Source: Plenodomus lindquistii
Taxonomy: Eukaryota; Ascomycota; Dothideomycetes; Pleosporales; Leptosphaeriaceae
NCBI GenBank assembly: GCA_025504975.1
Contig: JANUWI010000004.1
Location: 1,364,001-1,428,000, forward strand
Direction: 5' to 3'
Length of the DNA stretch: 64,000 nucleotides
The translations under genes and the position numbers were made by a program. Each line of letters starts with the position of its first letter. Position 1 is the first letter of the stretch. The notes under the pieces are model-generated. The model worked only from the letters and a program-made list of their open reading frames with translations. It was not told the DNA's origin and searched no databases. This document shows positions 29,796-40,238 of this stretch, piece after piece.

Positions 29796-32700
29796 CTAAA
29801 CAACAGTACTATACCCCCCTCCCATCCCCCTCCTCACCCTCCACCTCACCCACCACTTCCTCCCCTCATCCGCCCAAAACACACAGCTCGCTACGGCAAG
29901 TAAATGCGCCCAATCCGCCAACCCCAGCGCCTCAGTCTGAAACACGCTTTGAAGCGGGGGGAAATACACCACCATGCCCTGACCCAACAAACTCCCCGCA
30001 ACCGCATAATTAAACATTTTATTGTCAAACACGCCGATTTCGCCAGCGAGGATGGATTTGCTGGATGACCGGCAGGTGAGTGCGTTGAACATGTCGAAGA
30101 GGACGAAGCAGGTGAATGTCATGGTTGTGTCGCGTGCGGTGACGAGGTTGTCAATGGACATTTCGCGGTAGTAGGTAGTGAGTGTGCCGAGCATGATGAT
30201 GGTGGCGGATTGGAGGACGCGTTGGATTAGTGGGCGGGTTAGGACGCGTGCGTGGCGTGGGCGGGGTGGGAGCGCCATAACGGCTGGGTCGACGGGTTCG
30301 ACGCCGAGGGATTGCGCGGGTGGGCCGTCCATGAGGATGTCTGGTTGATGGGGGTTAGTGCGTGTGGGTAGGAAGGGTATGTGGTGGGGAGACTCACTGA
30401 TCCAGAGAATCTGCATGGCGTTGAGCGGATTCTGGAAGCCGAGGAAGGTGCTGAGAAGGACAAGACTGAGTGCTGCGGCGGAGGTGCTGAGTTGGAAGGT
30501 GAGGAAGTTTTGGATGTTGTAGAAGATGCCTTTGCCTTCTTCAATGGCGTTGAGGATGGTTGCGAAGTTGTCGTCGGTCAGGATCATGTCGGCGGCTTCT
30601 TTTGCTACGTCTGTACCTAGACGACCCATGGAGATTCCAATGTCCGCCTTCTTGAGTGCTGGCGCGTCGTTGACACCATCACCAGTCATGGCAACAACAT
30701 CGCCTCGTGATTGAAGCGCGCGAATGATTTTCATCTTGTGCTCTGGACTTGTTCGTGCGAAGACGGAGGTTGTAGCGATGGCCTGTGCTAGTTCCTCGTC
30801 ACTCATTTGATCGAGTTCGTCACCACGAATGACTGATCTTCCAAGTGCTGAGTTGGCTGTAATGGGCATGCCCAAGCTCTTCCCAATTGCGACCGCTGTG
30901 GTTTCTGCATCGCCAGTTATCATGATGACCTTGACTTTGCCAGCCATCAGACGGCGAATCGCCTTCTCCACGCCTTTCCTTGGCGGATCGTTCATACCAA
31001 CGAGTCCTGCGAAGACAAGACTACGGTATTGCTCATCATCACCGAGCGCTGAGCCTGTCGTTGCCGGTGTAGAGGTCCCGCTGGCGCCCTTCTTCTTCCC
31101 TCTTGACGCTCCACTTGCGAAACCGAGAACACGTAACCCTTCTTGTGCCATTGACTCTGCTGCTTTCAGAGCTTCCTGCTTTCTCGCTTGATCCAACACA
31201 ACTTCCCGACCTTGTGCGGTGACGTATGTGTCACATCGATCAAGGACTCTTTCCAATGCGCCTTTGACATATGCAATATCAGAGCCAGGAGCAACATCAC
31301 CGCTAGCACTTCCGCCAATCACAACTCCCATCCACTTCCTCTCTGAACTAAAAGGTGTCTCAAATTTACGGTCACCAAGCCTTTCCCGAACGTCATCTTC
31401 ACCAAAGGCGTCCAAAAGATCGAGGAGGGCGACATCTGTGGGCTGACCCACCCAGCGACTCTTTGCGGCGGTGTTGTCGTCACCTAAAGAAGTGGACGAC
31501 AAGACTGCTGCTGAGGATGCTGATGCAGCCTGATCGCTGAGAAGGCGGGCGTTATTTACAATGTTGCCAATTCGAAGAATATTGCGAGTAGGTGGGTCAA
31601 GATCGGTAGAAGCATGCTTCTTCTTGATATCGATTGGATGTGTTTCATCAAAGTGCCATATCTTCGTAACGGTCATGTGGTTTGTCGTCAGCGTACCTGA
31701 TCGGTTAGTAGATGATATTGAGTCTGGGTGTCGAGGTACAAACCTGTCTTGTCGGTGCAGACGACATTGACGGAAGCCAAAGTTTCTACACTTGGCAGCC
31801 GTCGAACAATGGCGTCTCGCTTAGACATTCTCAGCACGCCCAGCGCAAGTGTGACGGTAACAATGATAGGCAGTCCTTCAGGAATGGCTGCAACTGCCAG
31901 TGAGACAGCGATCTGAAACACCTCGAGGAATTTCCAGCCCCGCCAAAGTCCGACCAAGCCAATGAATGCGATGACACCAAACGACATGTAACTCAGATCT
32001 TTGCCTAGACGGTCCATGGAGAGCTGTAGAGGGGTTCGTGGACTCTCAATCTCCCCCAGCGATGCAGAAATGGCGCCAAACTCAGTACTGCCTCCCGTTC
32101 CAACAACAATGCCCTGTCCGTATCCTGATCTAACCAAGGTGCCCATAAAGGCAATGTTCTTCTGGTCATTCAGTCGTATGTCTGCGCCAACAGTACCTGC
32201 AGCTTCAGATGGATAGTACGGTGAGGACGGACGTTCGATACCCGAGGGAGGCGTAATGGAGTCTGGCGACTTGGTGACTGGTTCATTTTCTCCCGTCAGG
32301 TTCGACTCGTCGATGCTGAGGTCTGCGGCGTGGGTGATTCGTATGTCGGCGGGGATGCGGTCGCCCGTGTGGAATAGTACCAAGTCGCCAGGAACCAGCA
32401 GTGTCGCAGAAATAGTGGCCGACTTCCTCTCTGCGGCTGCTAGCAATGCAGTGGTGTCCTTCAGGTTCTCCAACTCAATGCCCTCGGTCGCAATGCCATT
32501 GGGTGTCCGTCCGTTCCTGGTCTGCTCTGCGCCGGCGCGGATGATGTGTGCAGAGTGCGGAACCAGCTGGTTGAGCGCTTCAATCGACTTCTCCGACCTG
32601 TACTCCTGGACGAAGCCCACGGAGACAACAATGGTAACAGCCACTGCTATACTGATGGCGTCCTCCAAATTGCCCAGCATTAGAGATACCGCAGCTGAGC

Positions 32701-33098
32701 CCAGCAGGAGCAGAATGAGCGTTTCCTTGAACTGCTTGACAAAGCGCAGCCACAGTGGCTCTGGTTCCTCGTGGGGGAGTTCGTTGGTGCCATGTTGGTG
32801 TATGCGCGCAGTGGCTTCTGAAGGAGCCAGGCCGTGGGTGGCGGAGGTGGAGAGTTTGTGGGCAGTCTCGTGTGGCGACAGGAGCGAGTAGGAGGATGTT
32901 ATTGACTATTCACGGCAATGTATCAGCAGTGGCCCGGAGCTGAGGTGCGCCAGCAGAGGTTGGGCGGCATACAGAAGGAATGGTGCTGCGCTTGGGGGCC
33001 TCTGGGGGCCGCAGTGAGGGCGACGCATCATGTGACGACTTTGGATATCCGGGCGAGGCATGGTACATGGGCAGCGAGGGCGTTGACGCTCTTGACAT
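29796..33098 (-). CDS. PMR1: Golgi Ca2+/Mn2+ P-type ATPase (SPCA/Pmr1)
   Basis: Pumps Ca2+ and Mn2+ into the Golgi for glycosylation and secretion. Exons: 32973-33098, 31744-32905, 30398-31696 and 29796-30340, total about 1043 residues. Family features are visible: the N-terminal HETAHKLSTSATHGLAPSEA and EEPEPLWLRFVKQFKETL; LTGENEPVTKSP in the actuator; AIPEGLPIIVT in M4. The phosphorylation motif CTDKTGTLTTN (Asp near residue 427) is split by a 47-bp intron at 31697-31743. MITGDAETTAVAIGKSLG, MTGDGVNDAPALKKADIGI and [20 protein letters not shown] follow; the last is restored by removing the 57-bp intron 30341-30397. The N-terminal exon is inferred from splice sites and the MSRASTPS start. 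Divergent from RAD21. Confidence 0.94.
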
Positions 33099-34307
33099 GT
33101 TGGCATGGCCAGAGGGCCTCTGTTGCGCCGCGCTCGAACTTGGCCTGTCGGTGCACTGGACACCTGGTAGCTGGGAAAAGCGTATGTTACGAGGCCGAGC
33201 GTCGCATGGATGCCGTCAACGAGTTCAGGAAAGATGGACGAGAAGGGCCGGCTTTTTCCAGAGCAGGCATGCAAGTGTTTGGGGGGGTATGTACAGTTGT
33301 TCACACTTGACGCCTACCCGGATGGAGACTGATGAATTAACGTCAAAGCACGGCGGCGCTCTCCAGGGCTGGCCGGCTACCATGCATGGACCGCGCTTTG
33401 ATTCCAGTCCATTGGCGTGTTTGATCTTCTGCTGTCCAACTGGCATTCGTTTTTCATGACCTCGAATGTCTGGGTCCTGCATACTCGTACATGTCTGCTT
33501 GCGGTCGCGTAGACCCAAGACATGCACGCTGCTCCACGGCTACAATGCTGCATCAAGCTGTCTTGCCCGCATGGGTCTTGGCAGGCAAGCATTCGGCAGC
33601 CCTGCACGGTCAAGTGATGGCGCGTTTCTGCAGATTCCCCGGTGATGTCATTGTGCTGGCCGTGGGCTTTCAACGTCCCCCAGACTGACTGCATTACGGC
33701 CATGGCCATGTCGAACCAGACGAGATGGCTGCTCTATGCGCATAGGGTATATTGACAGGCTAGACCAGATCTAGAGCAAGTCTGTCCACCCGGTTGCTCT
33801 AATTTTGCTTGAACTTGATTGGTCATGTTTTGAGAGCCATGACACAATCTTCACGAATTCGTTGCTTGAAATTGTCACTACTCTGGAGGTTGTGGTGGTG
33901 AAGCAGTCGTGGTTGCGCCGAGCCGTTCGCAGCGGCACCTGGCAGTGGCAGCATCGTGGGGCGTGACTAAGCGGGCGGCGCGTTCCACATCAGGCTTCTC
34001 CCAGCCTCATGCCCAACCCAACCCTGTCCAATACCGCCAACCCACCAACCCACCAACCCACCAACCCACCAACCCACCAACCCACCACCACCCACGCGCA
34101 TCCTTCAACATCATCGTCGCTGCCGCCACAACGACACTCACTGCCATTGCTACGGTTGCGCGCACCCTTGGACCCCTTTCTGTCCCTCTCGGCGCGCGAT
34201 CCGCCTGCGCGCATCCGCTCTTGGCCGACGCGCCGACGTAAACAAGACCGCCGAACGCGCGCCTGCTCCACCACCCCACGTACAATCGCCCACGCTCAAC
34301 CACCGCC
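33099..34307. other. Divergent intergenic region, PMR1 and RAD21
   Basis: 1.2 kb with both promoters. Six perfect copies of CCAACCCA lie at 34037-34084 on the RAD21 side. No gene is supported. Confidence 0.55.
34037..34084. repeat. Microsatellite (CCAACCCA)6
   Basis: Six uninterrupted 8-bp units about 225 bp upstream of the RAD21 ATG, probably in its promoter or leader. Confidence 0.95.
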
Positions 34308-36224
34308 ATGTTTCTTCCCGAGGATCTCTTGTTCAAGTCCGGCCAGCTGGCACGCGTCTGGCTGGCCGCCAACCAGCACAAGAAGCTCACCAAGGCCCAG
34401 GTGCTCCAGGACAAGATCGACGAGGACATCAAGGTCATCATCCGGCCAGAGGGCGCTGCTGGCGGTCCACTTGCGTTGCGTCTAAACGCCCAGCTACTCC
34501 TCGGTGTTGTGCGCATCTACTCGAGAAAGGCGCACTACCTGCACGATGATTGCAACGACGCACTGTGGAAGATCAAGATGGTACGTCTGGCGCACAATCG
34601 GCGTACAACATCACTGACATGCTTCTAGGCTTTCCGCCCGGGAAACATTGATTTGCCCTCGCAGACACACGTTGCTAACCCTACGAGTCTGACTCTGCCC
34701 GATATGATCACAGATCTTGACCTGCTCGCACCCATGCCCGACCCATCTCTCCTGCTGTCGCAAGCCTTAGACACCACCCTCAATCTTGGAAACACAACGG
34801 TTCCAGATTGGGACAGCAGCCAGTTCTTGTCTGGCAGCGTTGAGCAACCCCGCATGGAGCTCATGCCAGATGACGACGACCTGGGCATCAACATAGGAGA
34901 CGATCTGGAACCAGGTTTCGACACGAGCATCGAAATGGGTCGTAACGCCCCGCTCGAGCGACGTCAATCCGAAGAATTCGGCACCGGACTAAAGGACTTG
35001 TTGGACGGTGACGATCTCGGCATCAACATTGGCGACGATGACGAAACTGAAATCGCCCGGGCTCCAGAATTCGACCTTGGTGATGTGGACATCTCCATGG
35101 GCGGTATGACCGAGACGGGCCTTCCGGCTGACTCGATAGCTGGCGATCTGCCGGTTCGACAGGCACAGCGTGAAGACTCGCCGCTTTCTGAATTAGGCGA
35201 AGACGAAGTTACCGCGCTGGAGCAAGAAGTTACTGCATTTGAGCCTGAACAGGAGCAGGAAGAAGAGTCAATCCACCAAGCGAGGGCGAAGCGAAGGAGG
35301 GTCATCGGCCAGGACGCCGAAACTATGATCTCCAGCCACCAGCTACGAGAGCAGCAAAACAACCGCGACAAGATCCTCAAGCCCGCTTCTTTCCTGCCAC
35401 GCGATCCTCTGCTCATGGCTTTACTAAACATGCAAAAGTCCGGAGGCTTTGTATCCAACATCTTGGGTGATGGCCGAAGTCAGGGCTGGGCGCCAGAGCT
35501 ACGCGGTATCCTTTCATTGGAGGTTGTGTCGCGGCCCAGCCAGAAGCGCAAGAGGGATAGCGGTGTTGCAGATCTTGGTAACACAGAGGACGAAGCGGCC
35601 GCAGAGGCCGAGAAGACACCACAGCTGGAATACGAGCAAGAGGATCCGACATTGGGTGGCGCAGAGCTTGGCATTGGCGGTGAGAGCATCATGCATGCAG
35701 GCTCTGATGATATTGTTCAACTGCCAGACGAGCCAGCTTTCCCACAAATGGGCGACGAGGAGGACGCCTTCTCGCCGGTGCCAGACAACTTCGATGACAC
35801 AACTGCTCCCCTTGTCCATCCAGCAGAGGCTGGCCCCATCTCACTCGGTACTAAGCACGCTGTCCACCTCCTACGAGAGCGACTCGGACCAGAACCTGAA
35901 GAAGGTGAATCCGAGCGACAAAGGACAAGTGTGCTCTTCCAAGAGATGCTGCCCGAAGCAAGGACATCACGAGCTGATGCTACCAAGATGTTCTTTGAAG
36001 TCCTGGTTCTTGCCACAAAGGATGCAATCAAGATTGAGCAGCCTGCGAACGAGCTTGGTGGACCCCTGCGTATTCGTGCGAAGCGAAGCCTCTGGGGTGA
36101 ATGGGCCGACCAAGCAGTCAGTCGCGAATTGGCCTCTCAAGCGCAGACTGCCCCTCAAGCAGATCTGGACGCGCCAGCTGAGGGAATTCTCCAGGGTCCG
36201 CCAGAGGTGTCCGTATCCGCATAA
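34308..36224 (+). CDS. RAD21: Cohesin kleisin subunit Rad21/Scc1
   Basis: Closes the Smc1-Smc3 cohesin ring that holds sister chromatids together and is cut by separase at anaphase. Two exons flank a 48-bp intron at 34581-34628; the product is about 622 residues. The N-terminal Smc3-binding domain is clear (FKSGQLARVWLAANQHKKL, LRLNAQLLLGVVRIYSRKAHYLHDD). The C-terminal winged helix that binds Smc1 covers about the last 90 residues (RADATKMFFEVLVLATKDAI). The acidic middle has SIEMGR at residues 191-196, very close to budding-yeast separase sites (SxExGR), and ETEIAR at about 231-236 as a weaker site. DDLGINIGDD occurs twice, at residues 174-183 and 219-228. Confidence 0.93.
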
Positions 36225-36539
36225 GTTGCGGCTGTAAAAATGATCGGCAAGCTTCTTTGGGACTGGACTAGAGAAGTAGATCTTCTTGATCTGGCGGCGT
36301 TAGCTGGATACCCTTTTCAATGTGTATGACTTTATTTTTGGATTGGAATCTTTGGGCGTGTGTATTGGGCGGCGCATTGGCGTTGTTGTGGCTTCGTTGC
36401 CCTGAAAAATTTATGTAGTGTTGATCCATAGTCATTCTCTTTGGAGAAGAAGTATTCATCGTTTGTTGATCATCGTCTCTTGTGCTTCACATGGTCAGTC
36501 TAACAAAGTGAAGTTGAACGTTCTGGTCCGATCTTCAAC
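36225..36539. other. Spacer between RAD21 and SUA5
   Basis: 315 bp between two genes in the same direction. No gene or clear motif is seen. Confidence 0.5.
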
Positions 36540-38186
36540 ATGACGTCGTGCATGGAGGAACTTGGCTCATCGGAACTTGACCCCACTGCGTTCCGATCCG
36601 GCGAGAAATTTTGGCTTCACTTACCAGTCATCTTTCATATGCACACGCGACATTTCCGCATACCAAATGTCAAGACTACCAACTTCTTCTCCAGGCAATA
36701 CCGAACACGCTCTTTGGTGCAAGCCGCCGCGCCAAAGGCCTACAACTTATCCACGCTGAGCATCGCACCAGCCTTCTTCAGTTGGAAGACTGAGAGTCAG
36801 AGGCAACGAACATCATCATCCGCCAAAGCGCAGCACTACCTACCAAAATTCGCCACTATGGACACAAGCATCCTTCCCGTGGATCCTCAAAAGTTGGGAG
36901 ACATCACATTTCGAGGGTCCAAGGAAGACCTAATTGACGATTGGGATATTCAATATGCAGAGGGAAAGGACTACGACAGCCTGAAGAGGGCGGCTGAGGA
37001 ACTTGTGAATACCGACACACCTGTTGCGTTTCCCACGGAGACTGTATATGGCCTGGGTGCGGATGCGACAAGGAGTTCGGCTGTCAAAGCTATATTCGCA
37101 GCAAAGGGCCGACCAGCGGATAACCCGCTGATTGTACACATTCACTCGCTACCCCAATTGCGTGCGCTATTATCAGGGAAGAAGGTAGAAACGAATGAAT
37201 CAGTAGCGACAGACGAAGATCCTATACCAGCGATCTACAGACCGATCATCGAGCGCTTCTGGCCTGGTCCCATCACAATCATTCTCCCCGCGCCTGATAG
37301 TTCAGTGCTCGCGCCAGAGGTCACAGCAGGTCTGCCTACGTTTGGCGCTCGTATGCCACGTTCTATTCTCGCCCTCTCCCTCCTTCGATTATGCGGAAGG
37401 CCACTTGCTGCGCCCTCTGCGAATGCGTCAACTCGCCCTTCACCGACTGCTGCGGAACACGTGTTCGACGACCTGGAAGGGAGGATAAAAACAATCATTG
37501 ATGGGGGCCCATGCGAAGTTGGCGTCGAAAGCACTGTTGTGGACGGGTTGTCAAGTCCACCAAGCATACTTCGGCCGGGAGGTGTGACAGTGGAGCAATT
37601 GCGACAGTGCCCTGGGTGGGAGAACGTCGTAGTTGGGTACAAGGACAGCCAGGAAGGTGGAGCTAGTAAGCCGAGAGCACCAGGTATGAAGTACAGACAC
37701 TACAGCCCGAAGGCAAAAGTCATCTTGTTCGAAGCTGGTGCGGTTCGGCCTTCGACGGAGGAAGTCAGTGCGGAGAGGAGCGTGGGAGTCATTCGCACGA
37801 CAAGTTGGCAACCGGCTCTGGGTCTGGGAACTTTGCAGCAAAGTACCTCGCGTTCGAACGGAATCTCCGTTGAGTCGTCTGGAGTCAATTCCCTCGAATC
37901 AGCACACAACACATCTTCTGCGCGTCAGAGCAACCTGCTGCGATCGGTTGTCCAGCACCAGATCCCACATGCAGAACACTACAGCTCAAGCCAGACCAGC
38001 GTTTGGGATATCAGCCTCGGTGCGGATTCTCAAAGCGTCGCAAGGGGATTATTTTCGGCGCTACGCGAGCTTGACAAGAAGAGCGTCGACATGATATTTG
38101 TTGAGGGCATCGACGACAAGGCCGGGGACGATATAGCAGCCGCAGTGATGAACCGTCTGCGAAAGGCAGCTGAGATTAGACAATGA
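36540..38186 (+). CDS. SUA5: Threonylcarbamoyl-AMP synthase Sua5
   Basis: Makes threonylcarbamoyl-AMP from threonine, bicarbonate and ATP for the t6A37 modification of ANN-decoding tRNAs. The YrdC domain starts near residue 145 of the longest form (VAFPTETVYGLGADATRSSAV, IFAAKGRPADNPLIVHI, RPLAAPSANAS, GVESTVVDG, ILRPGGVT). A linker with GMKYRHYSPKA leads to the C-terminal Sua5 domain (VARGLFSALRELDKKSVDMIFVEG). Three in-frame ATGs exist. The longest is at 36540; 36639 opens a basic, mitochondrial-like leader (MHTRHFRIPNVK); 36858 opens the conserved cytosolic-type start (MDTSILPVDPQKLG). The longest is annotated, but translation may use more than one. Confidence 0.93.
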   Translation: MTSCMEELGSSELDPTAFRSGEKFWLHLPVIFHMHTRHFRIPNVKTTNFFSRQYRTRSLVQAAAPKAYNLSTLSIAPAFFSWKTESQRQRTSSSAKAQHYLPKFATMDTSILPVDPQKLGDITFRGSKEDLIDDWDIQYAEGKDYDSLKRAAEELVNTDTPVAFPTETVYGLGADATRSSAVKAIFAAKGRPADNPLIVHIHSLPQLRALLSGKKVETNESVATDEDPIPAIYRPIIERFWPGPITIILPAPDSSVLAPEVTAGLPTFGARMPRSILALSLLRLCGRPLAAPSANASTRPSPTAAEHVFDDLEGRIKTIIDGGPCEVGVESTVVDGLSSPPSILRPGGVTVEQLRQCPGWENVVVGYKDSQEGGASKPRAPGMKYRHYSPKAKVILFEAGAVRPSTEEVSAERSVGVIRTTSWQPALGLGTLQQSTSRSNGISVESSGVNSLESAHNTSSARQSNLLRSVVQHQIPHAEHYSSSQTSVWDISLGADSQSVARGLFSALRELDKKSVDMIFVEGIDDKAGDDIAAAVMNRLRKAAEIRQ

Positions 38187-38502
38187 ATCATAAGTTGAAG
38201 ACACCATGTTCGATCACGTTGTGTGGCACAACATGCATCTCAGTCAGTCACCATTGGTGTCAATACCAGCCTTGTCAGACATTGACGAGCTTCCACATGA
38301 GACAAGTGTTAATTGTTGTTCGCAACTTCACGACTAAAATGTCATTCACACCATTTATCTACTTCATTCCAGCGATAACTTCATCACTCGTTGCTCCTCC
38401 TTTGCACCTGCGCAACAGTGTAAAACTCCATCCACCCTTCCACACATACACATAATCTGCGATCTCCAACACACCCACCGCATCCTCATAACACCACCCA
38501 TC
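38187..38502. other. Spacer between SUA5 and the secreted-protein gene
   Basis: 316 bp, C-rich just before the ATG at 38503. No gene is seen. Confidence 0.5.
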
Positions 38503-39423
38503 ATGTTCACTTACTCAAAACCTCTGAACTTGCTCATGCTGCTGCTGGGCATCACGCACGCAACCACTTTCTACGCGAACCACGATGACACTACCCTTGA
38601 TTCCGTATCCCAACCACTGCCTATGCCCACCAACACCGCGACCGTCACTATAAACCATACAGTCGGACCAAATGCGCGGGAGATAGCCAAACCGCAACCG
38701 CACACCCCGACGCTAATCTGTCCTCATCCCACGGCGTCGTGTACACTCATGGGTATATCGATATATCCCAGTGGAACCACGAGTCTTGTGATTCCAGGGA
38801 CTTCAAGGGATGATAGTATAAAGACACAACGCTCAACTTCGATATACGGTATCGTTCCTAGGACCTCCAGCTCGGCACTTAGCCTTACGGGAAGTACGAT
38901 GAGGAAGGCGTTTGACTGGCCTCAGCGTGAGGCTGTTGGGAATTTGTCGTCCGCTAGAAGTCCATGTGCTATCGTATCTTCCATGACGACGGCACTGCAC
39001 GACCGGCCGTTGCCCAGTTCCATCACTAAGAGACAATTCTCATTCTTGATCTACGGCGTCGTTCCTGGTACTTCGATGCTTACCTCCATACATTACAGTA
39101 CCAACGGCACAATGGCGAACTCATTTGACTGGCCCCAGCACTCGTCTGCTGGGAATTTATCGTCCGTAAGTAGCCTATTTACCATTGTCCCATCACCTAC
39201 AAATCCCTCGGAAATACACGCACAACCGTATTCCCTACCTTCCCCGAGCCAAACAACCCAGACTACGGTCCTACCGATACTGCAGTCCACGACCCTCGCT
39301 GATGTGGACCCTATGGCATGGGCCGGCGTGGACGGCGCGATCCAGCGTACGAAGCGGTGGCGGGATGAGGAGAGTAGTGCGGGGGAGAAGGGGAAAGGGG
39401 GGGTTTGGCGCGTGTTTAGGTAG
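38503..39423 (+). CDS. Predicted secreted protein with an internal duplication, hypothetical
   Basis: A 306-residue protein with an N-terminal signal peptide (MFTYSKPLNLLMLLLGITHA) and few cysteines. A module of about 50 residues is repeated. Copy 1 runs from about 38842 (IYGIVPRTS, then FDWPQ and GNLSS). Copy 2 runs from about 39049 (IYGVVPGTS, then FDWPQ and GNLSS). The copies are recognisable at DNA level and offset by 207-213 bp. A Lys-Arg pair (SITKRQFS), a possible Kex2 site, lies just before copy 2. The last 30 residues are basic and G-rich in DNA (RTKRWRDEESS). I recognise no family. GTAAGT inside copy 2 at about 39167 is a possible unused donor, so the 3' structure is less certain. 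Confidence 0.55.
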   Translation: MFTYSKPLNLLMLLLGITHATTFYANHDDTTLDSVSQPLPMPTNTATVTINHTVGPNAREIAKPQPHTPTLICPHPTASCTLMGISIYPSGTTSLVIPGTSRDDSIKTQRSTSIYGIVPRTSSSALSLTGSTMRKAFDWPQREAVGNLSSARSPCAIVSSMTTALHDRPLPSSITKRQFSFLIYGVVPGTSMLTSIHYSTNGTMANSFDWPQHSSAGNLSSVSSLFTIVPSPTNPSEIHAQPYSLPSPSQTTQTTVLPILQSTTLADVDPMAWAGVDGAIQRTKRWRDEESSAGEKGKGGVWRVFR

Positions 39424-39563
39424 AATGATCATGATTTTCTAATCGGGTATCTCAATCCAATCCGTCTCCCCTCAACCCATCCACCATCTACGTGCCCCCA
39501 TCGTTCCCCCTTCCCCACTTCGCCGGCCTAACCATTATCTACTTCGTTATTAGCACTCACCTT

Positions 39564-40238
39564 CTAAACACTAAATATACATATATCAACAAAACTCACA
39601 ATCAACAACACATCCTCCCCCCGCCCAAACCTCTCCACCTCCACAATCATCTCTCTAACCTTCTGAAACCCAAACCGCGCATACAGCGGCGCCCCCACAA
39701 CACTAGCCTCAACATAACACTCCACGCCCCGCTCATCCGCACGCTCACACCCCCAACGCACCAACATGGCTCCCGCACCCCTCCTCTCATGCTCCGGCAA
39801 CGTGACCAGCGTGTCTAGACTCCAATACTCTCTCTGCCCCATGATATTGCGCTTATTCGCATTGCTAACTTGGTAAAAGTGCGTGAGTAGGCGGGGATCG
39901 CTTTCCGGGTATGGAGCCGGGATTGTGAGTTCGGCGTCTAGGTCCGAGGGTGTGCGGTGCGTGGCGTGTGGGTTTTTGGGACAGAGGTGGCGCCAGCGGG
40001 CGCAGGCGATGATGGTGGGGGGCGTTGTGGAGGTGTCGGTGCATTTTAGATAGGGGATGGCGTGGGTGGTGATGTCGGTTTGGATAGAGCTGGTCACTTG
40101 GGCGAGGGTGGTAGGGGAGGCGGGGCGGAGGGAGTAGAGGATGTTGTTTATGGTGGGGGCGAAGACGGTGTGGCGAATTTGAGTGTAGGTTGGGGCTTCG
40201 GAGGGGTGGAGGAGGGAGACTTGGAGGAGGGTGGACAT
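39564..40238 (-). CDS. GNAT-family N-acetyltransferase
   Basis: A 224-residue single-exon protein. Motif A of the GNAT fold, which binds acetyl-CoA pyrophosphate, is LPEHERRGAGAMLVRWGCE. It is followed by VECYVEASVVGAPLYARFGF, the typical GNAT C-terminal strand and Tyr helix. The N-terminal half contains SLLHPSEAPTYTQIRH and an insertion rich in Pro/Thr. The acceptor substrate is unknown; similar fungal genes are often near secondary-metabolite genes, but no such cluster is visible here. The coding strand turns from C-rich to G-rich along the gene. Convergent with the secreted-protein gene, 140 bp away. Confidence 0.85.
   Translation of the reverse strand: MSTLLQVSLLHPSEAPTYTQIRHTVFAPTINNILYSLRPASPTTLAQVTSSIQTDITTHAIPYLKCTDTSTTPPTIIACARWRHLCPKNPHATHRTPSDLDAELTIPAPYPESDPRLLTHFYQVSNANKRNIMGQREYWSLDTLVTLPEHERRGAGAMLVRWGCERADERGVECYVEASVVGAPLYARFGFQKVREMIVEVERFGRGEDVLLIVSFVDICIFSV

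Noticed and set aside
32918..33310. Plus-strand frames over the PMR1 first exon
   Set aside because: They are antisense shadows of the PMR1 N-terminal exon, whose splice sites restore the conserved ATPase N-terminus.
38503..39423. Interpretation of the duplicated secreted protein as a cyclic-peptide (dikaritin-type) precursor
   Set aside because: Only two repeats and one KR site are present, and no UstYa-type oxidase gene is found in the window. A Kex2 site alone is too weak.
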